A stretch of 64,000 bases of DNA from UBA8231 sp036011085 (GTDB lineage: Bacteria; Latescibacterota; UBA2968; UBA8231): assembly GCA_036011085.1 (NCBI GenBank), contig DASCMS010000003.1:55864-119863 (forward strand), in the 5' to 3' direction. Below, piece by piece: positions 51,033 through 59,230 of this stretch. Numbering within the stretch: position 1 is the stretch's first letter; the number at the start of each line of letters is the position of its first letter. A program made the translations under genes and the position numbers. The notes below the pieces were generated by a model, which had not been told where the DNA came from, ran no database searches, and was given only the letters and a program-made list of their open reading frames with translations.

Positions 51033-53587
51033 GTCAGTGCCGCTGGATTCTGGCCTGGCTGTCGTTGGCGACGGCGCCCGTCGCCGCCTTCGTCGTGCAG
51101 AGCACGCAGTCCGCATCGGGCCACGTGATACAGGTCTCCTGGGCCGAAGATGACGTGCCCTTCCAGATCGACGCTGCCGGGTCCGCCGACCTCGGGGCTG
51201 CCCGGACGAGTCGCATCCTGCGCCAGAGCTTCGCCGTCTGGCAGGCCGTAGAGGGATCCTACCTGCGCTTCGTCGATGAGGGCATCTCCACGGGGCGGCC
51301 CGCGTCGCGCCGGGATCGACGCAATCTGCTGATCTTCGACGAGACCGGCGACGTGCTCAACGCGCCGCCGGGAAGCGGCATCATCGCCGTGACCCGGATC
51401 AACTCGGACGCGGTCACGGGAGACATCTTCGACGCCGATATCATCTTCAACGGGCGGGACTTTCGTTTCTCCGAACAGCCGGCGCCAGGTCGTATTGTGC
51501 TGAGCGACGTGGCCGTCCACGAGATCGGCCATTTCATCGGCCTCGACCACACGCCTCTGGGAGGGTCAGCGGCAGCACGGCCGACGATGAATCCCTTCTA
51601 CTTCGGCGACGGGCCGGGTGAGGCCTCGACTCTGGCGGCCGACGACGCCACGGGGATCGGCGTGCTCTACCCGACAGCCGCTTTCACGGCCAGCACCGGA
51701 GCCATCACCGGCCATGTGGCGGTCCCCGAAGGGAGAGGTGTCTTCGGTGCTCATGTCACCGCCGTCGATGTGAACTCCGGTGAGATCTACAGCACCCTCA
51801 GCGGTGCCGAGACGGGCCGGCGAGACCGCGGTGCCTATGCGCTTCGGGGGCTGCCTGCAGGTGTTTACCGCGTCGGGATTGAGCCGGTGAGTGGCGGCCT
51901 CGACGAGAGCAACTTCTCAGGCCTGTTCACCGCCTTCGACAAGGATTTCCCCGCGGAGTTCCTGGGCAATGTCGAGGCGGCGGACAGAGCCGATCTGGTG
52001 ACTGTAGTCGACGGCACTCCTGCGCCCGATGTTGACTTCACCACCGGCTTCATCGTCCCGGGCGTACCCTATGTACGCTCCATCGATGGTCCGGGTAATA
52101 CACCCGACACCTTCGGTCCTTACGACACATTTTTCGACATCGTCAACGCCACACGCGTCGAAGTCGAAATTGAGATCGACGGCCTCGTCTCGACCACCGT
52201 AGCCGAAGACCTGGGTGCCGGCATGTTCCGCTCGCGGATTCCAGGCCAGCCCGTGGGAACACGTGTCCGCTACCGGCTGACCGCCGTCTCCGATGTGGGC
52301 GTCCGCCTTGACTATCCCGACGACGGCCAGTGGCTCGAGTTCAACATCATCGGCCTGTCCGGCTCTCCCCTGGCATTTGCCGTACTGCGTGATGCCGGGG
52401 CCCTCGGCGTCTTCGACACCGGCGCCGAGGGTGAAGTGGCCCGCGTCGACGTCGGCGATGACCCGATCCAGATCCTCCACTCTCCCGACGGTCGTTTCCT
52501 CTACGTGTCCAACCTGGGCTCCAGCGAGATCAGCGTGATCGAGAAGGCCACGTTCCGCGTCACCCACCGCATTCTTGTCGCCGCCGAACCCCTCGACATG
52601 GCGCTCTCACCCGACGGTGCAACACTCTACGTGTCGAACTCGGGCGCGTCGCTGCTGACCTCCATCGACCTGACGACGAATCGCGTCCTCGGCTTCGTCA
52701 CCGTCGGCGCCCTCGACGAGGGCCCCTTCGGCATTGCCGCCAGCGCCGAGCGCGTCTACGTCACCGACCTCAGGAACAACGCCGTGCTTGCCATTGCCGA
52801 TGGCCGCATCGTCTCCCGCATCCCCGTCGAAGGCGGACCTCGATCGTTGGCCACCGACAACGATGGATCGCACCTGTACGTCACCAGCTTCAACAGCGGC
52901 GACCTGACCATCATCGACACCGCCCGGGATGCCGTCGAAGCCGTCATCGATCTGCCCGTCTCCGGCGGCTTCGCCATCGCCGTCGATGCTCGCGGCGAAC
53001 GGGTCTTCGTCACGGGCCACGCGGACGGTATCGTCGTCGTCGTCGACCTCGCTTCGCAGCAGGTCATCGAGACGATTCCCGTGGGTGTTGAACCGCGAGG
53101 ACTCACGTTCTCCCCCGGCGGCGAACAGCTGTTTGTCACCACCTCGTCATCGGATGAGATCTACGTGCTCGACGCCGCTTCGTATGAGCGTCTGGGAACA
53201 TTTGCCGCAGCTGGCGGCCCACGGGGTATCTCCGTCGTCGAGGCACCGACTGCGGCCGTCGCGTCAACGGCGGTTGGCGGGGCCGAGGCAACACCGGGAG
53301 CCTGGGCACTTTCCGATGTCTTCCCGAATCCGTTCAACCCGGAAACCCACCTGACGCTGTCGCTGCCGGCGGGCGGAGATGTGACGCTGGAGATATTCAA
53401 TGCCGTCGGCCAACGAATCCGGCGCATCGAACTCGACCAGCGCCTGCAGGGGCGTCACGTGCTGTCATGGGATGGGCGCGACGACGGGGGAACTCCCGTC
53501 GCCAGTGGCGTCTATCTCTTCGTCGTACGTCTGGCGTCACCAGCGGCCCCGATTATCGCCACGCGCAAGGGTGTGCTGCTCAGGTAA
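51029..53587 (+). CDS. Exported matrixin-like metalloprotease / YVTN beta-propeller / FlgD-Ig-tailed protein
   Basis: 852 residues from a GTG at 51029. A signal peptide comes first, then a metalloprotease domain with the metzincin zinc motif H164-E-I-G-H168-F-I-G-L-D-H174. A beta-rich linker follows (RGVFGAHVTAVDVNSGEIYS). Next come about seven YVTN-type propeller repeats (DGRFLYVSNLGSSEISVI, DGATLYVSNSGASLL). The last ~85 residues form a FlgD-Ig-like tail (SDVFPNPFNPETHLTLSLP, GVYLFVVRL). In FCB bacteria such tails follow secreted proteins and act as surface or type IX-like sorting signals. Protease activity is likely but the substrate is unknown. Confidence 0.83.
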   Translation: MSQCRWILAWLSLATAPVAAFVVQSTQSASGHVIQVSWAEDDVPFQIDAAGSADLGAARTSRILRQSFAVWQAVEGSYLRFVDEGISTGRPASRRDRRNLLIFDETGDVLNAPPGSGIIAVTRINSDAVTGDIFDADIIFNGRDFRFSEQPAPGRIVLSDVAVHEIGHFIGLDHTPLGGSAAARPTMNPFYFGDGPGEASTLAADDATGIGVLYPTAAFTASTGAITGHVAVPEGRGVFGAHVTAVDVNSGEIYSTLSGAETGRRDRGAYALRGLPAGVYRVGIEPVSGGLDESNFSGLFTAFDKDFPAEFLGNVEAADRADLVTVVDGTPAPDVDFTTGFIVPGVPYVRSIDGPGNTPDTFGPYDTFFDIVNATRVEVEIEIDGLVSTTVAEDLGAGMFRSRIPGQPVGTRVRYRLTAVSDVGVRLDYPDDGQWLEFNIIGLSGSPLAFAVLRDAGALGVFDTGAEGEVARVDVGDDPIQILHSPDGRFLYVSNLGSSEISVIEKATFRVTHRILVAAEPLDMALSPDGATLYVSNSGASLLTSIDLTTNRVLGFVTVGALDEGPFGIAASAERVYVTDLRNNAVLAIADGRIVSRIPVEGGPRSLATDNDGSHLYVTSFNSGDLTIIDTARDAVEAVIDLPVSGGFAIAVDARGERVFVTGHADGIVVVVDLASQQVIETIPVGVEPRGLTFSPGGEQLFVTTSSSDEIYVLDAASYERLGTFAAAGGPRGISVVEAPTAAVASTAVGGAEATPGAWALSDVFPNPFNPETHLTLSLPAGGDVTLEIFNAVGQRIRRIELDQRLQGRHVLSWDGRDDGGTPVASGVYLFVVRLASPAAPIIATRKGVLLR

Positions 53588-54560
53588 CCGGGCCGGGCAC
53601 TCCCGTGTCGACAGGGCCGTCATTGATGAATCCGTCGACACTGAAGTACCGGAATCCGGTGTCGCACAGGATGGTGACCACCGTCGCCGCGGGCCCGAGA
53701 CCTGCGGCAACGTCCAGCGCCACGGCGACATTCGCACCCGACGAGGGACCCAGCAACAGCCCCTCCTCCCGCGCCAAGCGGCGCGTACAGGCGAAGGCGG
53801 CTTCGTCCTCGACGACGATCACCTCATCGATCACCGAGCGGTCCAGAACCTCGGGCACGAATCCCGCGCCGATCCCCTGTATCCCATGCATCGCGGACGG
53901 CCCTCCCGACAGGACCGCCGACCGGGCCGGTTCCACGGCGATGACGCGGACCTCACCCAGTTCCTGTTTCAGCACGGAGCCGACACCGGTGATCGTTCCC
54001 CCCGTGCCGACTCCGGCGATGAGGGCATCCACCCGGCCACCGCTGGCGCTGATGATCTCTCGGGCCGTTGTCTCGCGGTGCGTCTGCGGGTTGGCGGCGT
54101 TGCGGAACTGCTGCGGCATGAAATGGGCCTCGGGATTGGTGGCAACAATCTCTTCGGCGCGGGCGATCGCCCCGGGCATATCCAGTGCCGAGGGCGTCAG
54201 TTCGATGCGGGCACCGTAGGCGGCCATCACCGAAACCCGTTCGCTGCTCATGTGATCCGGCATGGTCAGCACCAGTTCGTACCCCAGGGCGGCGGCGACC
54301 ATGGCCAGGGCGATGCCGGTGTTGCCCGAGGTGGGCTCCACGATCGTCGTACCGGGCCGCAGCCTGCCCTCGGCCTCGGCCCCCCGGACCATGCTCAGAC
54401 CGATACGATCCTTGACGCTGCCGGCAGGATTGAGGGCCTCCAGCTTGCCCAGGATCCGTGCCGAGCCGGCAGGCGTGATACGTGACAGCGGGACCAGGGG
54501 TGTGGACCCCACAGTATCCAGGATGGAGTCCACCGCCGCTGGCGGTGGCCCGTCAATCAT
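53580..54560 (-). CDS. cysK: Cysteine synthase (O-acetylserine sulfhydrylase)
   Basis: 326 residues from the ATG at 54558-54560, with an AGAGG site seven to eight bases upstream; a TTG six bases earlier is less likely. Fold-type II PLP motifs: NPAGSVKDR with K50, PTSGNTGIAL, and the phosphate loop AGVGTGGTITG. It makes cysteine from O-acetylserine and sulfide. The PLP-binding SGN loop and the GPSSGAN region near the C-terminus are normal. It starts just after the OPX gene and ends a few bases inside the convergent matrixin-like gene. Confidence 0.93.
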   Translation of the reverse strand: MIDGPPPAAVDSILDTVGSTPLVPLSRITPAGSARILGKLEALNPAGSVKDRIGLSMVRGAEAEGRLRPGTTIVEPTSGNTGIALAMVAAALGYELVLTMPDHMSSERVSVMAAYGARIELTPSALDMPGAIARAEEIVATNPEAHFMPQQFRNAANPQTHRETTAREIISASGGRVDALIAGVGTGGTITGVGSVLKQELGEVRVIAVEPARSAVLSGGPSAMHGIQGIGAGFVPEVLDRSVIDEVIVVEDEAAFACTRRLAREEGLLLGPSSGANVAVALDVAAGLGPAATVVTILCDTGFRYFSVDGFINDGPVDTGVPGPVT

Positions 54561-54562
54561 GT

Positions 54563-55747
54563 TCAATCCTCTTCGCCTTCATCGCCATCGCGACCGCCAC
54601 CGGCGGGCTTCGCCGTGCCGGGCAACGTGCGCGTGAAGTTCGTCACCGAACTCGGAGGATCCCCGGTATTGAGCCGGAGACCTCCCCCGGTCGTATAGAG
54701 ATCGCGGTACGTCGCCGGCAGCAGCAGGATATTGAGGAGCGGTTCGATCTTCGTGATCACGTCGTTGACGTCACCGAGGAAGCTACGCGGTACGAAGATG
54801 ATATCGTCGTTCTCCAGCGACACGTTCTGACGGAAGTCACCGTGGCTGGTAAGGCGCTCGAAGTTGATGGAATACATCTGGGCAGCACCTTCGACGACGC
54901 GGATCAGTCGAACATCGTTGCGCAAGGCAGCCTCGGCGAAGCCACCGGCCTGCGACAAGGCCTCCATCAGACGTGCGTCGTCGGCGAACATGTAGACATT
55001 CGGCCGCGCCACCTCCCCCAGAACGATGACCTTCTTCGAGCGGAGACTCGTGCCGGGCACGATGACGATATCGCCCCCCTGCAGGATGGCGTTGTCCTTC
55101 TGCTTCCCCGAGGCCAGCACGCTGCGCAGGTCGAGACGGAAGGAACCATCGCCACGAATCAGCTGAACCCGATCCAGTTGCGCATCAGGCGTTGTGCCAC
55201 CGGCTTCGAGGATGATGTCGAGCAGCGTCGTCTTGCCCTTCAGGGGATACCGCCCCTGCCCTGACTTTACCGTTGCCCGCTCGAGGGTTTCGATCGCTCC
55301 AAGAAGGGAGACGATCTTGCTGTGGAACTCCATCACTTCCACATCCACCTTGGGCGCCCGCAGAAACCTGCCCAGCTCCAGCGTCACGTCGTCGTCGAGC
55401 TCGGTCGGCGTCCGTCCGGCAGCCCGGACGTTCTCCAGCATCGCGAAAGAAATGTTGCCATCGGGACGGACGATGACTTGCTCGCTCGTCACCTTCACGT
55501 CGCGCAACGTCAGCTGCAGTTTGTCGCCGACGCCGAGCAGATACTCCGGGAAGCCGCCGCGCTCGGTATACGCCTGACGAATCGGGTCGGTGGGAATCGC
55601 GGCGCGGGCGGGCGGCGCCTCCGGGATCGCTGAGACATCCGTTACCGAGGGCGACGACGAGCCACAGCCGGCGATCATGGCAACGGCCAGGACCCTTCCG
55701 AGATTCCTGAGACCCGGACACCAGATACTCCTCCACATCAACATCAT
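54563..55747 (-). CDS. Wza/OPX-family polysaccharide export lipoprotein with SLBB domains
   Basis: 394 residues from the ATG at 55745-55747, an ATGA overlap with the nucleotidyltransferase gene. A lipoprotein signal ends at the lipobox cysteine C28 (VAMIAGC). Then comes the polysaccharide export domain (YLLGVGDKLQLTLRDVKVTSEQVIVRPDGNISF shortened here to YLLGVGDKLQL and IVRPDGNISF) and SLBB repeats (IVLGEVARPNVYMF). It forms or helps form the outer-membrane channel for exported glycan. The glycan locus at 14-31 kb lacks such a protein, so this is the probable partner of the Wzc-SPOR kinase. The tail is acidic (GGGRDGDEGEED). Confidence 0.9.
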   Translation of the reverse strand: MMLMWRSIWCPGLRNLGRVLAVAMIAGCGSSSPSVTDVSAIPEAPPARAAIPTDPIRQAYTERGGFPEYLLGVGDKLQLTLRDVKVTSEQVIVRPDGNISFAMLENVRAAGRTPTELDDDVTLELGRFLRAPKVDVEVMEFHSKIVSLLGAIETLERATVKSGQGRYPLKGKTTLLDIILEAGGTTPDAQLDRVQLIRGDGSFRLDLRSVLASGKQKDNAILQGGDIVIVPGTSLRSKKVIVLGEVARPNVYMFADDARLMEALSQAGGFAEAALRNDVRLIRVVEGAAQMYSINFERLTSHGDFRQNVSLENDDIIFVPRSFLGDVNDVITKIEPLLNILLLPATYRDLYTTGGGLRLNTGDPPSSVTNFTRTLPGTAKPAGGGRDGDEGEED

Positions 55748-56838
55748 CCTCGCCTCATTCTTCGACTCAGGGGACCCGGGATCGTCGTCGCCAGTTCTTG
55801 TGCCAGCCGCAGCAGGAGCTGACCGCAGCGCAATCCGTACGTCAGGGGTGCCAGCCGCCGCGGCACCCGGGGAAACACCTGCAGCAGCACGTCGGTCCTG
55901 GGAAACATGAACTCCCGCATCAGTCGCAGCCGGTCGCCACGGTGCGGACAGGTCCAGTTCCACAGGACCTCGCCGACGCAGGTCGAATGCCGGCTGCCGA
56001 GAACCCACTGCAGCACCCGCCTCGAAGTTCGGCCTGGCGCACATTCCGCATACCAGTCCCGAACGCTCGCTGGCAGGTCCACGCGGGCGGCGTGCAACAG
56101 CGTCAGGCCATAGAGTAACGGCAGGTTCAGCCCGCTGGCCTCAGCCCGGTATCGCAGACGCCCCCCGTCGAGAGTCCTGTCACCCAGCTGCAAAGCCAGA
56201 TCCACAAGCCAGGTGACTCGTCGGTAGCTGTGCCGCAGTGCATGCGCTGCAGTATAGAGGACCTCGTCTTCGGCGCTCAACCCCCAGAACTGGAGCCCCT
56301 CCACCTGCACTCTGCGCCGGTGTGCCCAGATCTGCTCGGGGTCGAGCCATCCGGCACGGCGCCGGGCGGCAATGCGTTGACAGTGGAACAGATCATCGTG
56401 CAGATCGATGCCCACGTGCCGGCCGTTGAGCAGGTCGGGATAACGAGGCGTCGTCGTCCACCCCAGTTCTGTCAGCGCGTCAGTCACGTCGGCCGTGCGC
56501 CCCTCGGGACAGAGTAGATCGACATCGTCCATCGGACGGCACCCGGCGTCCGGATAGAAACGCAACAGAGCAGCGCCAGGCAGAAGCACCAGGTCATGGC
56601 CCTGCTGCTCCAGGATCCGCAACGCCTCGGCCAATTCCTGCAAGGCAACCGTCGTCGTCGTCGCCGTGCTGGCATGGGCACGATACCACGCGGCCGGCAC
56701 CGGCCTGTCGCCGCCGGCCCTGGCCACGAACAGGCCTTCCAGTCCCTCGGTCACGATGGCCTCTTCGACGCCGACCGGCCAGGCGCCACCGACGACGCCC
56801 AGTCGGGCCATTTCGAGTGCCTGTTCGACTTGCCTCAT
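55744..56838 (-). CDS. Nucleotidyltransferase family protein of the EPS-associated type
   Basis: 364 residues from the ATG at 56836-56838, overlapping the PqqD stop as ATGA. The active-site motif MDDVDLLCP lies in a minimal nucleotidyltransferase fold, followed by an alpha-helical region with IDLHDDLFH and LYTAAHALRHS. Proteins of this type (uncharacterised nucleotidyltransferase family) occur beside PqqD-like and serine-kinase-like proteins in exopolysaccharide or exosortase-linked loci. The substrate is unknown. Context with PqqD and OPX points to glycan export or modification. Confidence 0.8.
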   Translation of the reverse strand: MRQVEQALEMARLGVVGGAWPVGVEEAIVTEGLEGLFVARAGGDRPVPAAWYRAHASTATTTTVALQELAEALRILEQQGHDLVLLPGAALLRFYPDAGCRPMDDVDLLCPEGRTADVTDALTELGWTTTPRYPDLLNGRHVGIDLHDDLFHCQRIAARRRAGWLDPEQIWAHRRRVQVEGLQFWGLSAEDEVLYTAAHALRHSYRRVTWLVDLALQLGDRTLDGGRLRYRAEASGLNLPLLYGLTLLHAARVDLPASVRDWYAECAPGRTSRRVLQWVLGSRHSTCVGEVLWNWTCPHRGDRLRLMREFMFPRTDVLLQVFPRVPRRLAPLTYGLRCGQLLLRLAQELATTIPGPLSRRMRRG

Positions 56839-57092
56839 TCTCCCGCTCCCGCCCCTCGGAGGCGACCGATGGTCGATCGTACGTGCAACAGCGCGACGCT
56901 GGCGTCCACCTCGAAACGCTCCATCAGGACCTGCACGATCTCCTCTTCCGACATCGGCTGGCGCCAACACTCACAGATCACTGCGGCCGTCTCGTTCAGA
57001 TGGTGAATGCATCCTGCCACAGAATCGTACAGCAGTCCCCCGTCCACGAGACGACGGAACACGGGGTCGGTGGATTCCGGGATTCGGGTCAT
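56835..57092 (-). CDS. PqqD-like small protein
   Basis: 85 residues with the PqqD pattern: a first strand pair, LLYDSVAGCIHHLNETAAVICECW, and a helical end (SEEEIVQVLMERFEVDASVALLHVRSTI). PqqD-like proteins bind peptide or protein substrates for partner enzymes; here the partner is most likely the nucleotidyltransferase downstream, not a radical SAM enzyme. It overlaps the YyaL-like gene upstream and the nucleotidyltransferase downstream as ATGA pairs. Confidence 0.85.
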   Translation of the reverse strand: MTRIPESTDPVFRRLVDGGLLYDSVAGCIHHLNETAAVICECWRQPMSEEEIVQVLMERFEVDASVALLHVRSTIGRLRGAGAGE

Positions 57093-59203
57093 CCGGCGGC
57101 TCGAATGTCGGGTGCCAGCGTGCGGCTGAATTCGGCCACATCCGTCAGTGGCGCCGAACAGCTGGAATTGCGACAGACGTAGACGTGAAGGCTGCCATCG
57201 GCGGGCAGATGTCGCTCACGCAGCAGTGGCAACAGGTCTGTAGTCGAGTCGTCCGATGCAGTCTCGGCGCCGGAGATCACGCGATTTGGCAGATAGCTTT
57301 CGTGGGTGGTGCGAAGAAACGGCCGTCGCGCCTCGGCAGCTCCCATGAAGGTCAGTTCCAGAGGCCCGCAGCGGAACTGTGAGAGAGCACATGCCATATG
57401 ACAGCAGGCCAGGGGAGAACTCTGCAGCAACCCGCCATAGGCCCGCAACGTGGCCTCGGCGCAATCGCGGAAACGGTTCACGTCGGTGAGAGTCGCCAGG
57501 CGCAACAGGGCGAGAGCGGCGAGGGAGTTCCCGGAGGGAGTGGCACCATCGAAGGGATTCTTCGTCCGCACGATGAGGTCAGACCTGTCGGCCTCGGCGT
57601 AGTAGAAGCCACCCTCCCCGTCCGTATCCCAGAAGCGTTCGATCATCTGCTCTGCCAGATCGACGGCGGAGGCCAGCCAGCGAGGCTCGAAAGTGGCCTC
57701 GTACAGATCCACGAGTCCGCCCACGAGGGCGGCGTAGTCGTCCTGAAAGGCATGGACGGAGGCCTGACCATCCTTCCAGCCGTGGCGCAGAGAGCCGTCG
57801 ACGACGAGATGCTCGAGAAGAAACCGGGCAGCCATTGTCGCTGAATCGAGCCAGGCGCTCTCGCCGAAGGCTTCATACCCCCGGGCCATGGCGCTGATCA
57901 TCAGACCATTCCATGCTGCCAGCACTTTGTCGTCCCGCCCTGGGGCACAGCGCCAGGCTCGGGCCTCGAACAGTCGCCGACGTCCATCGTCGATGGCCGA
58001 CTGCAATTCCGTTCGGCTGACACCGAGAAGACGCGCCTGCTCGTCGATGTCGGCGCTGACATGAAGCACCGAGTCACCTTCGAAATTGCCCTCGGGTGTG
58101 ATGTCGTAATAGGCGCACACCCGCTTCGCCGTGTGCTCATCGTCGATGACATCCTCTACCGCTTCCGGGGTCCAGACAAAGAACCTGCCCTCCTCCCCTT
58201 CGCTGTCGGCATCCTGTGCGGCACAGTAGCCGCCCTCGGCGCTCGTCATCTCGCGCACCACGTAGTCGAGTGTTTCACGCACAACCCGGCCGAACAGCGG
58301 CTTGCCTGTCGCCTGCCAGGCATCCACGTAGACCGGAACGAGGAGGGCGTTGTCGTAAAGCATCTTCTCGAAATGCGGGACCAGCCATCGCTCATCCACC
58401 GAATACCGGTGGAAGCCACCCCCGAGCTGGTCGAAGATTCCCCCCCGCGCCATGTGAGTCAGCGTGTGCACTGCCACCTGCAGCACCGCATCGTCACCGG
58501 TGGCGTGCCAGTGCCTGAGCAGCAGCGACAGTGCGGCGCTGTTGGGAAACTTCGGCCCTTGCAGGCTGAAGCCGCCGCAGCGCCCGTCATGCTGATCGAT
58601 CAGAGCCTGTACCGCCGCATCCAGGATATCCTGGCAACGATCATCGTCGAGGTCATCGCCGCCATCCAGCGGATCGGCATTCTGCCGGAGAAAGGAACGC
58701 AATTTCTCCGCCTGATCCTCGACACGATCCCGCTGCCGTGCATAGTGCTCACTGACGGCCTGCAGCACGCGACGGAATCCCGGTCGGCCGTGGCTGTCCT
58801 CCGGGGGATAGTATGTTCCCCCATGGAAGGGCCGCAGGTCCGGCGTGAGGAAGACCGTCATCGGCCAGCCACCCTGTCCCGTCATCGCCTGTACGGCACT
58901 CATGTAGATCTCGTCGACGTCCGGACGCTCCTCACGGTCCACCTTGATGTTGACGAACCTGGCGTTCATCTGCGCCGCGATCTCCGAGTTCTCGAAAGAC
59001 TCCCGTTCCATCACATGACACCAGTGGCAGGCCGAGTAACCGACAGACAGCAGGATGGGAAGATCCTCTTCCGCAGCCCGATTCAGCGCCTCTTCTCCCC
59101 AAGGATACCAGTCGACAGGGTTGTGGGCATGCTGCTGCAGATAGGGACTCGTCTCGCTGGCCAGGCGATTGGCGTGAGGGACGGCGACGGGGTTATCTGG
59201 CAA
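57089..59203 (-). CDS. YyaL/SPATA20-like protein with thioredoxin and toroid domains
   Basis: 704 residues. N-terminal RLASETSPYLQQHAHNPVDWYPW and the C59-H-W-C62 motif (SACHWCHVM) define the DUF255/YyaL family: a thioredoxin-like domain followed by an (alpha/alpha) toroid barrel. SPATA20 relatives are found in all domains of life; their reaction is unknown although a sugar-related or redox role is suspected. It precedes pqqD in an ATGA overlap and follows the DNA methyltransferase by 27 bases. Its place in an export operon may be coincidental. Confidence 0.9.
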   Translation of the reverse strand: MPDNPVAVPHANRLASETSPYLQQHAHNPVDWYPWGEEALNRAAEEDLPILLSVGYSACHWCHVMERESFENSEIAAQMNARFVNIKVDREERPDVDEIYMSAVQAMTGQGGWPMTVFLTPDLRPFHGGTYYPPEDSHGRPGFRRVLQAVSEHYARQRDRVEDQAEKLRSFLRQNADPLDGGDDLDDDRCQDILDAAVQALIDQHDGRCGGFSLQGPKFPNSAALSLLLRHWHATGDDAVLQVAVHTLTHMARGGIFDQLGGGFHRYSVDERWLVPHFEKMLYDNALLVPVYVDAWQATGKPLFGRVVRETLDYVVREMTSAEGGYCAAQDADSEGEEGRFFVWTPEAVEDVIDDEHTAKRVCAYYDITPEGNFEGDSVLHVSADIDEQARLLGVSRTELQSAIDDGRRRLFEARAWRCAPGRDDKVLAAWNGLMISAMARGYEAFGESAWLDSATMAARFLLEHLVVDGSLRHGWKDGQASVHAFQDDYAALVGGLVDLYEATFEPRWLASAVDLAEQMIERFWDTDGEGGFYYAEADRSDLIVRTKNPFDGATPSGNSLAALALLRLATLTDVNRFRDCAEATLRAYGGLLQSSPLACCHMACALSQFRCGPLELTFMGAAEARRPFLRTTHESYLPNRVISGAETASDDSTTDLLPLLRERHLPADGSLHVYVCRNSSCSAPLTDVAEFSRTLAPDIRAAG

Positions 59204-59230
59204 CGGCCGGGCGCCTGGAAGGGAGGCAAC

